Positions 23,245-33,269 are shown, counted from the stretch's first letter. The stretch is DNA of 63,371 nucleotides from Bacillota bacterium (GCA_023425025.1 JAFADG010000009.1:1-63371), one strand, 5' to 3'. Numbers and translations: made by a program. Notes: generated by a model not told the origin, from the sequence alone.

Positions 23245-26212
23245 ACAACACCTCGCGGATCTTTTGGAAGAATTCATCGGCGTCGATGGGCTTGGCGATG
23301 AAGCCGTCAAACCCGTACGCCAAAATGATTTCCCGTTCGTGCTCCATGGCGCTGGCAGTCAGCGCGATTACGGGGATATGCGCAAGCTCCGGTATATTCC
23401 GGATGGCGCTGAACGCCTCAATGCCATCCATGCCGGACAGCGCGATGTCCATCAGGATCAGATGGGGGAGCTGCTCCTTTGCCAGATCGATGCCGGCGGC
23501 CGCGTTGTCTGCGCCGAGGACCTCATATTCCTCCTCCATCAGCGCCTTCACGGTGGTCATGTTGTCGGGGTTGTCCTCGATGACCAGAACCAGGGGCCGG
23601 CCTTCCGGGACAGCTGTCCTGGGCTTTTGCTGCGGTTTGGCTTGGGGCGCCTCCTGCTTGGCATAAAGCATGTCGGTGATGGCGCCCTTGAGCATCAGGC
23701 GGTCCACATCGCCCTTTTGAATCAGCTGATGGATATTGTTTCTTTTCAAAACGTGCAAATCTTCCCGGGTGATATGCTTGGCAGTCAAAATCAGCACCGG
23801 GATATGGGCGGTGGCTTCGGCGTTGCGCATAATGGTCAAAAGCTCAAAGCCGTCGATGCCCGGCATCATCAGATCCAGGATCATGGCGTCGGGGATCACC
23901 TTGTCGATAAAGGAGAGCGCTTCGTTGGCATCGTGGGCGACAAGGACGCTATGGCCCATCTCCTCCACCAGGTCGCTGATCTGTATGATGGCGGACTCGT
24001 TGTCCTCCACCAGCAGTATGACCTTTTCCGCCGCGCCGGGCGCCGGTTTTACAGCCTGCGCAGCCGGTGCGGGTGCGGGCTCCAGATGAATGAGGCGCGG
24101 GGCCTCCTTTGCGTTTTTCAGGCGGATGGGCAGGAGTACGGTAAATTCCGAACCCTCGTGGGGCGCGCTCTTGACCCGGACCGACCCGCCCATCAAACCG
24201 GCATATTTTTTCACGATGGTCAGGCCCAGGCCTGTCCCGCCGTAGCGCCTGGCGGTACCGCTGTCGGCCTGCCGGAATTCGTCAAAGATATAGGGCAGGT
24301 TTTCCGGGGAGATGCCGATGCCCGTATCCGCCACCTTCAATTCAATGGAATCGCCGCTAGTCTGGGCGGTGATATTTACCGATCCCTTTTCCGTAAACTT
24401 GATGGCGTTGCCGATAAGATTCTGCAGGATATGGCGGCACTTGTCCAGATCGCTGTACATCGCGAGGCCGGGCGTCAGGCACTGGTATTGAAGCGTGATC
24501 CCCTTTTGCGCGGCAAGGGGCTGCAGGAGGGGGACGGTGTCGGCCAGCAGCGCTTCCACGGAGAATTGGCTGGCCTCCAGTTCCTCGCGGCCGGCTTCGA
24601 TGCGGGAGATATCCAGCACATCGTTGATCAGGGCCAAGAGGTTTTTGCCGTTGCGCTCAATGATCTCCAGATACCGGTATTCCTCCTCCGGGATCATGTC
24701 TTTGACCCTGCGGCTTAGCACGCCGGACAAGGCGATGACGGAGTTTAGCGGCGTACGCAGCTCGTGGCTCATATTCGACAGGAAGTTTGTTTTCATGCGG
24801 CTGGCTTCATCCAGCTGCTTCTTTTGCATTTCCAGCTCGGCGTTCTGCTGCGTAAGCTCCGCCGTCTGGGCGGACAGCTCGGATTTTTGCGCGTCCAGCT
24901 CGCGGTTCTGCTTTTCCAGAACCTGGGTCAGATCCATCAGCTTGCGGTAGGCCAGTATCCCCTCGATGCGGGCGGTCATGGCGATCATGTTCCGCTCGAT
25001 CAGTTCCAGCGCCTGGGGCTCAAACGCCGCGATGGTGGAAAGGGAAATGACGGAGGTGACCTGCCTTCCCGACAGGAAGGGGATGGTGATGATCTCCCTG
25101 GGCGCGAACTTTCCGTTGGTCACGTGGAAGGTAAAGCGCGCATAGCTTGGGATGTGCTTGCTGTAGTGCACTTTCCTGGACAGGACCGCCGCGCCGAATT
25201 CCCCTTCCAGGGACTTTGCCTTGAAGGCTGTCTTGGCGTTGCCTTCCATGCCCAGGGATTCAAACAGCACATATTCCTCCTGGTCCTCGCTGATCAGATA
25301 GATCGCCGCGACCTGCGCGCCGGTCTGCTCGGCTAGAGCGTACAGGAACTCCCGGAAGAAGGTGTGCGCTTCGTCCTCCTTCAGCATGATTTTCGCCAGC
25401 TTGACGGTTTTGTCGTTCAATTCGGTGTTCGTCTGCACGGCCTCGGCCAGATGGTTGATGGAGGATGCCAGCTGGCCGAACTCGTTTTGATAATCATAGC
25501 TGACGCGGGCGTTCATATCCCCCTGCTGGAATTGCTCGACCGCCTGGTTCATTTGCTTCAGCGGCGCCCGTATATTGCGGATGATGTTGAAAATGATCAG
25601 GAAAGAGGACAGCAGAATAACGAAGACAATGGCGGCCAGCTGCAGATTCAATGTGCTTTTCAGCGATTCGGAAGCCGTGTACAGGGTGTTGACTTTGTTG
25701 ATGGAAAAATCATCAATGGTTTGTACGGCAGCCCACAGGTTGGTCCTGTACTGCGCAATGATGCCGCCGGGCTGGAGGTTTGCGTTGGCCTTCTCCATTT
25801 CGCCGGCAAATACCAGGCGGTTGTTTTCATCCACCTCGGCCTGCCAGAGATGGAAACGCTTGAGGGCTTCATCCACATCCGCCATGGGGCCCAGGTATCT
25901 GCTGTACAGAATGTCGAACTGCTTTCGCGCATCCTCAAAGCAGGCGGTGATCAGCGCAAGATTGTCCTGCCTTTCCGCGCCGTCTTTGGCAAGAATCATG
26001 TCCCTGTGCGCCACGCGGATCGTCAGGATGTCAATGCTCAGCGATTTGAGCGCGTTGCGGACCTGCACCGGGTGCTCATACATGGTTTCCGTCTGCATAT
26101 GCAGCTGATCCGCCTGAAAGAAGGCAACGATGCCGATCAGCAAAACAAAAAAAAGGACGAGGCCAAAACCCATATACAGCTGTGTCCGGATACGCGTATG
26201 GCGGATTTTCAT
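23234..26212 (-). CDS. Hybrid sensor histidine kinase with HAMP, GAF and two receiver domains
   Basis: A 992-residue membrane kinase. Two membrane helices (about 11-33 and 191-212) bracket a helical extracellular sensor of the four-helix-bundle type; then HAMP (about 210-262), GAF (about 275-415), a long Q/E-rich coiled coil (425-472), HisKA with phospho-acceptor His483 (MSHELRTPLN), HATPase with N and G boxes (NLIGNAIKF, DTGIGISPENLPYIF, GTGLGL), and two receiver domains (about 745-860 and 870-988; acceptors in MILDLMMPGIDG and ILMDIALSGMDG). It starts inside the end of the CheR gene (ATGA overlap). The soluble response regulator encoded next is its probable output. The signal is unknown. 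Confidence 0.92.
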   Translation of the reverse strand: MKIRHTRIRTQLYMGFGLVLFFVLLIGIVAFFQADQLHMQTETMYEHPVQVRNALKSLSIDILTIRVAHRDMILAKDGAERQDNLALITACFEDARKQFDILYSRYLGPMADVDEALKRFHLWQAEVDENNRLVFAGEMEKANANLQPGGIIAQYRTNLWAAVQTIDDFSINKVNTLYTASESLKSTLNLQLAAIVFVILLSSFLIIFNIIRNIRAPLKQMNQAVEQFQQGDMNARVSYDYQNEFGQLASSINHLAEAVQTNTELNDKTVKLAKIMLKEDEAHTFFREFLYALAEQTGAQVAAIYLISEDQEEYVLFESLGMEGNAKTAFKAKSLEGEFGAAVLSRKVHYSKHIPSYARFTFHVTNGKFAPREIITIPFLSGRQVTSVISLSTIAAFEPQALELIERNMIAMTARIEGILAYRKLMDLTQVLEKQNRELDAQKSELSAQTAELTQQNAELEMQKKQLDEASRMKTNFLSNMSHELRTPLNSVIALSGVLSRRVKDMIPEEEYRYLEIIERNGKNLLALINDVLDISRIEAGREELEASQFSVEALLADTVPLLQPLAAQKGITLQYQCLTPGLAMYSDLDKCRHILQNLIGNAIKFTEKGSVNITAQTSGDSIELKVADTGIGISPENLPYIFDEFRQADSGTARRYGGTGLGLTIVKKYAGLMGGSVRVKSAPHEGSEFTVLLPIRLKNAKEAPRLIHLEPAPAPAAQAVKPAPGAAEKVILLVEDNESAIIQISDLVEEMGHSVLVAHDANEALSFIDKVIPDAMILDLMMPGIDGFELLTIMRNAEATAHIPVLILTAKHITREDLHVLKRNNIHQLIQKGDVDRLMLKGAITDMLYAKQEAPQAKPQQKPRTAVPEGRPLVLVIEDNPDNMTTVKALMEEEYEVLGADNAAAGIDLAKEQLPHLILMDIALSGMDGIEAFSAIRNIPELAHIPVIALTASAMEHEREIILAYGFDGFIAKPIDADEFFQKIREVLYGE

Positions 26213-27048
26213 ATGGCTGCGCTCCTTGGATGATTCATAAAGACGGCCGGGGGAATGGATACTGTTTTTAGCTTGGAGGCCTTTTCCACCAGGGACCGCT
26301 CGGCCTCGCCGGTGATCAGATAGCCGCCTTTTGCCACGGCGCTTTTGAGCTTTTGGACAATAAACCGCTGCAGCTCATCGGTATAGTAAATCAATAGATT
26401 GCAGCAGAGCACGATGTCAAAATCGCCGAATATGCTTTCGGGAGGATTTAACGTGGCTGTATCCAGCAGGTCGTAATGCGAAAAGCTGACATTCCTTAAA
26501 AGCCGGGGGGAGATACGGTACATGCCGTCCTGCCTGGTAAAATACCTTTTCAGATGCTTGTCCCGAATGTCCTGCATGGCGCTTTGCTCATATATGCCCC
26601 CGCGGCCCAGGGCCAGGGAAGCTTCGCAGATGTCCGTTGCAATGATGCGGTACCGGATATCCGTGCCGCCGTTTAGCGCCATGTCGGAAAGCAGCATCGC
26701 CACGGAATATGCCTCCTGCCCGCCCGCGCAGCCCGCGGACCAAACGCGCACCTCGCTGCCTTCCGGTTTTCCGGCAACGATGGTTGGCAGCACATATTGC
26801 TCCAAAAGGGCAAACGTCAGCGGCTCCCGAAAAAACTGGCTGTAGGTGATATGCAGGGAATCAAAAAACGCTTTCGCCTCGGCGGCGTTATCCAGCAGAT
26901 AATGCCCGTATGCGTCGGCGCCGCAAACGCCTGTGGCCAGCACTCTTTTTTCAACGGACTTGATCAGGAAGGCGGGATCATACGCTGAAATATCCTTGCC
27001 GTATTTCGTTTTCATGACCCCTGTGATCCTAAACAGAGCTTCGCGCAT
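26209..27048 (-). CDS. CheR-type protein glutamate methyltransferase
   Basis: A 279-residue SAM-dependent methyltransferase. The N-terminal all-helical domain ends in TYSQFFREPLTFALL, and the SAM-binding domain has VWSAGCAGGQEAYSVAMLL and IIATDICEASLALGR, all standard for CheR. It transfers methyl groups to glutamates of chemoreceptor-like helices. No other chemotaxis gene (cheB, cheW, MCP) is in the window. It is the first gene of the operon and is coupled by an ATGA overlap to the hybrid kinase, whose HAMP and Q/E-rich coiled coil is the obvious candidate substrate. That substrate assignment is inference. Confidence 0.9.
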   Translation of the reverse strand: MREALFRITGVMKTKYGKDISAYDPAFLIKSVEKRVLATGVCGADAYGHYLLDNAAEAKAFFDSLHITYSQFFREPLTFALLEQYVLPTIVAGKPEGSEVRVWSAGCAGGQEAYSVAMLLSDMALNGGTDIRYRIIATDICEASLALGRGGIYEQSAMQDIRDKHLKRYFTRQDGMYRISPRLLRNVSFSHYDLLDTATLNPPESIFGDFDIVLCCNLLIYYTDELQRFIVQKLKSAVAKGGYLITGEAERSLVEKASKLKTVSIPPAVFMNHPRSAAI

Positions 27049-27122
27049 ATTTCCTCCGCCGGGAAAGGATTGTGCCGGGGAACCAACGCGGGTATAGGCA
27101 TGCCGTGGATATTTCTTAAATT

Positions 27123-27151
27123 ATTATAGTATAGGGAGGATGCGAATGCAA
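27123..27151 (-). promoter_or_regulatory. Promoter of the CheR-hybrid kinase-response regulator operon
   Basis: On the minus strand TTGCAT (27146-27151) and TATAAT (27123-27128) are separated by exactly 17 bases, about 75 bases before the CheR start. This is a near-consensus housekeeping promoter. Confidence 0.65.
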
Positions 27152-27292
27152 GAAATCATTTACATTATATGATATATTTCCACACCGTTCTTCCTTCTTT
27201 GACAGGTTTGGCTTGGCACCAATTTCTATTTTGATTGTTTTTCTCCTGGATTTCTGGCGGAAATATGTCGGAAGCGGGAACGGCTGTTAAAT

Positions 27293-27321
27293 TTGACTTG
27301 TGATATGCCGAATTATATAGG
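27293..27321 (+). promoter_or_regulatory. Candidate promoter of the GGDEF-EAL gene
   Basis: TTGACT at 27293-27298 with TATAGG at 27316-27321 (17-base spacer), or the overlapping TATATA at 27314. It lies about 65 bases before the start codon and reads away from the CheR promoter. The rest of the 338-base gap holds no gene. Confidence 0.45.
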
Positions 27322-27386
27322 ATGATGTATTTTTTGTGCCGATGGTATCCTGCGGGTATTTCAGCTGAAACGAGGCAAGCTGTTCA

Positions 27387-30300
27387 ATGATAGAGCCTAT
27401 GCCCATTGCGTTTGTATTTGTTTGTGCCGTAAGCACGTTTTTGGGCGTGTATACGCTGCTGCAAAATCCCAAATCGGGTGTCAATGTTGTATTTACGCTC
27501 ATGTGCGGCTGCATGGCGCTGTGGTCCTTTGGCTTTTCCGTTGCCATCAAGGCGCCGACCCTTGCGGAATGCCTGACCGGCCGCCGCATCGCGGCCGGCG
27601 GCTGGAGCCTTTTGTTCGGTATCGTCGTGCACTTTGGCTTGCTGCTCATCCGGGAAAAGGGGATCGCGGTAAGGCGGTGGGTCTATGTTCCCATCTATGT
27701 CCCGGCCGCCGTCATGCTGTATGTTTTCTGCCTGTCCGACCAGATGGCGGAGGCGCAGTACAACATGGTCCTCACGCCCCTTGGCTGGGTGAACGTGGCG
27801 GTCAACAACGGCTGGGACTACCTCCTTTACGCGTATTTTGCCGTCTGCTTCCTTACGACCTTCCTGCTGATCAGAAAATGGGCTTCCTTTGCCGATGACA
27901 TCACGGAGGCAAAGCAGGCAAAGCTGATCAGCATTGCATGCGCTGCTTCCGTATTGCTGGGCTCTACGGATATTTTTTTCAACTCGCTTTTCAAAGACGC
28001 GTATTTACCGCAAATGGCGCCGATCGCCTTCCTGATCCCGCTGGCCACGGTCAGCTATTGCATTAAAAAATACAGGTTCCTGAACCATCATCAGCCAAAC
28101 GATCTGGAAATTGTGCTTGCCAACAGCAATCAAAGCATGGCGTACAACTACCTGTCCTTTGCCTACTTTGCCGGGAGCTTTGTTTACTATTTCACACAGT
28201 ATGTCATGCAGCCGGGAACGCCCTTGATGACGGCGCTTGCGCCCAGCCTGCTGCTTTTTTTTGTTGGCCTGGTCATACAGTGGCTTACACGGCTGAACAT
28301 CGGCAGGAATATGCAGGAGGTCGTCTATGTGGCGGCGGTGACTTTGTCCATTCCCGCCGTCACGCTGCAATTCATTGACTATGGCAGCGTTACCGTTTGG
28401 GCATTCCCGTTTGTTACGCTGGTGTTTGCAATGCTTTTCAGGCGGCAGATCGTGCTTGTCTGCACCGCTGTTTCCATGCTTGCCACCCAGGTGATTGTCT
28501 GGATATTGAAACCCCAAGTGCTTGTGCAAATCAACAGTGTGGATTACAGCGCCCGCATCGGCATTTTTCTGATCGCCGTCTGGGTCGCCTTTTATGCCCA
28601 CAAGGCCTATGTCCTTCGGCTGCGGGAAAATGAGGAGCAGATCCGGCGTCAAAAGCTGATATCCGACATTTCTTTTGAGATGGGCTCGGCCGGCCGGAAA
28701 AACGAAAGGGATAAAATGCAGGAACTGTTCAGGCGGATCGGGGATTTTTTTCAGGCGGACAGCGTCCGGTTTGTGCCTTGCGTTCCGGGCGAAGACTATC
28801 CCGCCTACTGCTGGCTTTGCCCGGGAACGGCGGGGGTACTGCTGGACCAGACCGGGATCAGGCAGGCGGATATGGCGGACATCCGGGAAACGGTGATCAT
28901 TGGCGATGGTTTCCCGGTGCCCCAGGGCAGGCCAGCGCTTGCGGAAAAGCTTGCGGGCGAAGGCATCGGATCGCTGATTTCCGTTCCGGTCTCCGTTAAG
29001 GAGGAGGTGGTCGGGCACCTTCGGCTGGAAACCATCAGGCGCGATGCGCCCTGGCGCAGCGATTACCTGGAGCTTTTGAAAATCCTCTCCAACATTACCG
29101 CCGATACCATGGACAAAGTGCGGACGGAAACCAAGGTCCACTTTCTGGCGTATTACGACAATCTGACCGGGCTGCCCAACCGCGCGCTGTTCAAGGACAG
29201 GACGGAGCAGGCCATCTCCCTGGCCCAGCGCACGGAAAGGACCATTGCGGTCATCTTTCTTGATCTGGACGGCTTCAAGAGCATCAACGATACCATGGGC
29301 CATCAGGGCGGCGACCATCTGATCCGCGAAGTGGCGTCGCAGCTGGTGAAATGCCTTCGCAAAACAGATACCGTTGCCCGCTTTGGCGGCGATGAGTTTG
29401 TTGTCATGGTCAACCACCTGGCCGACGCGGAGAACATACAAAGAATCATGGAAACGGTGATGGGCCTTTTTTCCCGGCCGTTCATCGTGCACGGGCAGGA
29501 GATGTTTGTCACCGGCAGCGCGGGGGTGGCCATGTATCCCGTGGATGGCACGGACACCGATACCCTGGTCAAAAGCGCGGACATCGCCATGTACCACGCC
29601 AAGGACAAGGGCAAGAACCAGTATGTGCTCTGCTCCCCCCACATGCGGGAGGAGATACAGCTGAAAATGCGCCTGACCAACAGCCTGTACAGGGCGCTGG
29701 ACAGGCATGAGCTGGTGGTGCATTACCAGCCGCAGATCGATCTTCCCTCCGGGAAAATCGTCGGCATGGAGGCGCTGCTGCGCTGGCGCCATCCAGAGAT
29801 CGGCATGGTGCCGCCGGGCATATTCATCCCCCTGGCGGAACAGTCCGGCCTGATCAACAACATCGGCGAGTGGGTGCTGTACGAGGCCTGCCGGCAAAAC
29901 AAGCAATGGCAGATGATGGGCCTGCCCAGAATGCGGGTGGCGGTCAACATATCCGTCAACCAGTTCCGCAATCCCAACCTGGTGGGCCAGGTAAAGCAGG
30001 TTCTGGAGATCACCAAGCTGGACCCCCAGGACCTGGAGCTGGAGATCACGGAGGGCATCGCCATCAAGGAGGCCGGGTATATCGTATCCGTCCTCAATGA
30101 ATTGAAGAAGCTGAACGTATGCATCTCCATCGACGACTTCGGCACGGAGTATTCCTCCTTGAGCCGGCTGAAGCTTTTGCCGGTGGACCGCATTAAAATG
30201 GATATGCAGTTCGTCAGGGAAATTGAGCATAGCGACAAGGACAAGGCCATTTCCCAGGTCATCATCAACCTTGCCAAGAGCCTTGGCATGAAGGTGATCG

Positions 30301-30476
30301 CGGAAGGCGTGGAGACCCAGGGCCAGCTGGACTTTTTGGTGGCCAAGGAATGCGACGAGGTGCAGGGGTATTATTACTATCTGCCCATGCCGGGCAGCGA
30401 GGTGGAAAGCGCCATCCGCAGCCATGGCAGGCAGAAGCAGGCGGAGGGTCAAGTCTCCAGCGGCGTTTCCGTATAA
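27387..30476 (+). CDS. Multipass membrane protein with GAF, GGDEF and EAL domains
   Basis: A 1029-residue protein. The first 225 residues form a 7TM-type sensor as found at the N-terminus of some histidine kinases, followed by about five more membrane segments (245-410), a short coiled coil, a GAF-like domain (430-590), GGDEF (600-760, VARFGGDEFVVMV intact) and EAL (775-1020; EALLRWRHP, DDFGTEYSSL and AEGVETQGQ all present). Both the cyclase and phosphodiesterase active sites look complete, so the net direction is not predictable from sequence. DDFGTEYSSL has Glu where most active EAL proteins have Gly. It faces away from the other c-di-GMP operon and ends at a strong hairpin. Confidence 0.92.
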   Translation: MIEPMPIAFVFVCAVSTFLGVYTLLQNPKSGVNVVFTLMCGCMALWSFGFSVAIKAPTLAECLTGRRIAAGGWSLLFGIVVHFGLLLIREKGIAVRRWVYVPIYVPAAVMLYVFCLSDQMAEAQYNMVLTPLGWVNVAVNNGWDYLLYAYFAVCFLTTFLLIRKWASFADDITEAKQAKLISIACAASVLLGSTDIFFNSLFKDAYLPQMAPIAFLIPLATVSYCIKKYRFLNHHQPNDLEIVLANSNQSMAYNYLSFAYFAGSFVYYFTQYVMQPGTPLMTALAPSLLLFFVGLVIQWLTRLNIGRNMQEVVYVAAVTLSIPAVTLQFIDYGSVTVWAFPFVTLVFAMLFRRQIVLVCTAVSMLATQVIVWILKPQVLVQINSVDYSARIGIFLIAVWVAFYAHKAYVLRLRENEEQIRRQKLISDISFEMGSAGRKNERDKMQELFRRIGDFFQADSVRFVPCVPGEDYPAYCWLCPGTAGVLLDQTGIRQADMADIRETVIIGDGFPVPQGRPALAEKLAGEGIGSLISVPVSVKEEVVGHLRLETIRRDAPWRSDYLELLKILSNITADTMDKVRTETKVHFLAYYDNLTGLPNRALFKDRTEQAISLAQRTERTIAVIFLDLDGFKSINDTMGHQGGDHLIREVASQLVKCLRKTDTVARFGGDEFVVMVNHLADAENIQRIMETVMGLFSRPFIVHGQEMFVTGSAGVAMYPVDGTDTDTLVKSADIAMYHAKDKGKNQYVLCSPHMREEIQLKMRLTNSLYRALDRHELVVHYQPQIDLPSGKIVGMEALLRWRHPEIGMVPPGIFIPLAEQSGLINNIGEWVLYEACRQNKQWQMMGLPRMRVAVNISVNQFRNPNLVGQVKQVLEITKLDPQDLELEITEGIAIKEAGYIVSVLNELKKLNVCISIDDFGTEYSSLSRLKLLPVDRIKMDMQFVREIEHSDKDKAISQVIINLAKSLGMKVIAEGVETQGQLDFLVAKECDEVQGYYYYLPMPGSEVESAIRSHGRQKQAEGQVSSGVSV

Positions 30477-30501
30477 ATGAATGCCCATGGATGGAAGATA
30501 A

Positions 30502-30545
30502 AGGCAGGAAGCTCCCCCGGCTTTGCCGGGGGAGCTTCCTGCCTA
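30502..30545. terminator. Perfect 20-bp hairpin after the GGDEF-EAL gene
   Basis: Arms at 30502-30521 and about 30525-30545 are fully complementary with a TTT-type loop. No T-run follows, but the hairpin stands between two convergent genes and probably ends both transcripts. Its core resembles the hairpin at 320-357. Confidence 0.65.
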
Positions 30546-30627
30546 TCATTCTCTATCTATGGCCTGCCGCCGAGCAGCGCGTTTTTGATGGCTTTCAATA
30601 TGACCCGTTCTGCTGACGAGCACGACC

Positions 30628-31875
30628 TTATCCCTTTACCGACCCGACCAGGCCCTCCACGTAGTACTTTTGCAGGCTGATGAACAATATGGCGATGGGC
30701 ACAGCCACCAGTACCGCGCCGGCCGCGAAGCGCACGTACCATTGGTCGATCTGCTCCCGCTGCAGCATTTTGTAAAGGCCGATGGCGACGGTGTAATTGG
30801 AAGAATTGTCCCCCAGTATCACGCTGGAGAAAATGTAATCCGCCCAGGGCGCCATAAAGGAGGTCAGTATGGTATAGATGATGATGGGCTTGGACAGCGG
30901 GATGGTGATGCGGGTAAAAAGCTGCCACCGTGTAGCGCCGTCAATCAGCGCGGCTTCGTCGATGGACCGGGGGATCGTATCAAAGAACCCCTTCACCACG
31001 TAATAGCCCATGGCGCTGCCGCCGCCGTACACGATCACCAGCGCGGCCAGGGACTGGCTGAGCCCCAGGCCCTTGATGATGTAGTACACCGCGATCATGG
31101 ACATAAAGCCTGGGAACATGCCAAGGATCAGCAGGAAGTTCATAAGCTTCCGGCGCATCGCGAACCGGACCCGGGAAAGGGCATACGCCGTGGAAAGCAC
31201 GATCAGCGTGGACAGCAGGCAGGACAAAAGCGCCACCACTACCGTATTACCGTACCACCTGGCGTACTGGAACAGGGCCGTATCGGTGATCAGCCCGGAG
31301 TAGTTATTGAGGGTCAGCGCCTTGGGGATAAAGTAGGCGGAATACCGGCCCGATTCCGCCCGGAAAGAGGTCATTACCAGCCAGAAGATGGGGAACAGCC
31401 AGATCACGCTGAGCACCGTCAGCAGAATGTACGACGGCGTGATTTTCACCGACTGCATGGCGCAAACCAAGCCGCATACCAAAAGTGCAAGGTATATCCA
31501 AAAACCTATGCCAAGGTCCCTGACAAGAAACGCCCTGGGCAAAAGCCCGCTGGCATCGGCCGTTCTCTTGGCGGAAAACAGCATGTATGCGCCAAGGATG
31601 ATCGCGGCGGACAGGCACACACACAGCGCCTGTACCACGCGCCTGTTTGGGCGGAGCACAAGCCAAACGCCAGCAAGGACGCACAGCAGCGCCGCCGCGG
31701 CGGTGGGCCAAACCGGCAGAAGATCAGGTGCTGTAAACAGCAGCGCAAGGCCCGAATAATACGCTCCCTCCATTTGCAGCCACGGCAGCAGAAAGATAGG
31801 CAGCAGGCCGCCCCAGAATATGGGCAGCAGGGAAAAGGGCCTTTTTGGCATACCAATGGGGAGATTCTTTCTCAT
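30628..31875 (-). CDS. Maltose-type ABC transporter permease, MalG class, with N-terminal extension
   Basis: A 415-residue permease. The C-terminal 270 residues are a regular MalG/GanQ permease: EAA loop SIDEAALIDGATRWQLFTRI and the ending QKYYVEGLVGSVKG. The first 140 residues are an extra block with about four hydrophobic segments not found in the usual 280-residue MalG. The gene starts with an ATGA overlap on the MalF-class gene and has a GAGGAGAG ribosome binding site. With the MalF-class partner and the MalE-like protein it makes an importer for maltodextrin or a related alpha-glucoside, consistent with the GH31 gene nearby. Confidence 0.88.
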   Translation of the reverse strand: MRKNLPIGMPKRPFSLLPIFWGGLLPIFLLPWLQMEGAYYSGLALLFTAPDLLPVWPTAAAALLCVLAGVWLVLRPNRRVVQALCVCLSAAIILGAYMLFSAKRTADASGLLPRAFLVRDLGIGFWIYLALLVCGLVCAMQSVKITPSYILLTVLSVIWLFPIFWLVMTSFRAESGRYSAYFIPKALTLNNYSGLITDTALFQYARWYGNTVVVALLSCLLSTLIVLSTAYALSRVRFAMRRKLMNFLLILGMFPGFMSMIAVYYIIKGLGLSQSLAALVIVYGGGSAMGYYVVKGFFDTIPRSIDEAALIDGATRWQLFTRITIPLSKPIIIYTILTSFMAPWADYIFSSVILGDNSSNYTVAIGLYKMLQREQIDQWYVRFAAGAVLVAVPIAILFISLQKYYVEGLVGSVKG

Positions 31876-33269
31876 AGCTGAAAACTCTCCTCGTTTTTAT
31901 ATGCCCCGGTGCGCCGGTACACCAGCAGCGACAAAACGGCGCTGATCATGAAGATCAGTATGCCGATGGATGCGGCGTAGGAGTAGTCCCGGCTGTCCAC
32001 CGTCAGTTTGTACAGCCAGGTGACCAGCAGGTCCGTCTTGCCGGCGCCCTTGAAATATTCCAGGGTGGAAGGGCCGCCGTTGGTCAAAAAGTAAATGGCG
32101 TTGAAATTGTTGATATTGTGAATGAAGTTGGTAATCAAATACGGCGTGGTGATAAACAGCATATACGGCAGCGTGATCTTGCGGAAGATCATCACCTTGC
32201 CCGCGCCGTCCAGGCGGGCGCTTTCGTACAGCTCCGCGGGGATATTCATCAAAATGCCCGTGGTGATCAGCATGGAGTAGGGGATACCCACCCACATGTT
32301 CACAAAAATTACGCTGACCCGGGCCCAGGCGCCATCGGTGAAAAAGGGCAGCGGGGCCGTTGTAAAGCCGGTCTCCTGCAAAAGGATGTTCAGCGCCCCG
32401 TGGGTTTGCAGCATCATGCGGATGACCATCAGCGACACGAACGAAGGCACCGCGATGGTGATGACAAACACGGTGCGCCACAAGCTCTTCAGGCGCACGC
32501 CTTTTTCGTTGATCAAAAGGGCCAGCAGCATGCCCAGAAAGTAGCAGGTAAAGGTGGAAAACACGGCCCAGACCATGGTCCAGCTCAGCACCGGGAAGAA
32601 GGTGCGGCCCAGCTTGCCGGAAAAATTGAAGATGTCGGAAAAATTCAGCAGCCCTACCCAAGTAAAAAGGTTGCCCGGTGGTTGGTGCAGCTCGTCATAA
32701 TTGGTAAAGGCCATCAAAATCATGTAGGCCAGAGGCAATACCGTCACCAGCAGCAAGCCGGACAGCGGCAGGGCCAGCAGCGTATGGTGAATCCGCCCAT
32801 CCAGCAGGGCTTTCATATCTTCTCGCATGCCGGGCAGGGGCTTGCCTTGCCTTTTCAGCTCCTGGGCGCGGTAGGCGGAGGCGAAGGCGGCGTTCCACAG
32901 CGCCAGGAAAATCAAAATCACAAAAATCGTCACCACGCCGCCCAGCAGCATGCGCATGGAGTTGTCGCCGGCGGCCATTTGGGGCAGCATCGTCACCGGG
33001 TCGATTTCGATCCGCTGGGTTTTGGTGCCCAGCGTCAAAAGCCCCGCCAGGGAGCCCGCGCCGGTCAAGGCCATGAAAGCTACGAAGCAGGCCTCCAGCA
33101 GCAAAAGCAGGAGCCCTTTTGCCGCCTGTCCCCGCGCGATGTTGGAAAGGCCGAACACGACCAAGGAAAGCCTTGTATATATGTCCCCCGACAAAAACCA
33201 ATGAATCCTTGTCTTCAGCCAGCTTTTCCCTTTGCGTTTGCGGCTTTTTGCCTTCACTGCAAGCAGCAT
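31872..33269 (-). CDS. Maltose-type ABC transporter permease, MalF class
   Basis: A 465-residue permease. An N-terminal region with about three membrane segments (30-150) precedes the transport core, as in the long MalF/GanP proteins of Firmicutes. The EAA loop is ELYESARLDGAGKVMIFRKI and is followed by the sequence for the last helices. The second ATG, at 33269, is favoured: the AGGGGG ribosome binding site lies 7 bases before it, whereas the ATG at 33275 is only one base away from it. It pairs with the MalG-class protein downstream to form the channel. No ATPase is present locally. Confidence 0.88.
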   Translation of the reverse strand: MLLAVKAKSRKRKGKSWLKTRIHWFLSGDIYTRLSLVVFGLSNIARGQAAKGLLLLLLEACFVAFMALTGAGSLAGLLTLGTKTQRIEIDPVTMLPQMAAGDNSMRMLLGGVVTIFVILIFLALWNAAFASAYRAQELKRQGKPLPGMREDMKALLDGRIHHTLLALPLSGLLLVTVLPLAYMILMAFTNYDELHQPPGNLFTWVGLLNFSDIFNFSGKLGRTFFPVLSWTMVWAVFSTFTCYFLGMLLALLINEKGVRLKSLWRTVFVITIAVPSFVSLMVIRMMLQTHGALNILLQETGFTTAPLPFFTDGAWARVSVIFVNMWVGIPYSMLITTGILMNIPAELYESARLDGAGKVMIFRKITLPYMLFITTPYLITNFIHNINNFNAIYFLTNGGPSTLEYFKGAGKTDLLVTWLYKLTVDSRDYSYAASIGILIFMISAVLSLLVYRRTGAYKNEESFQL

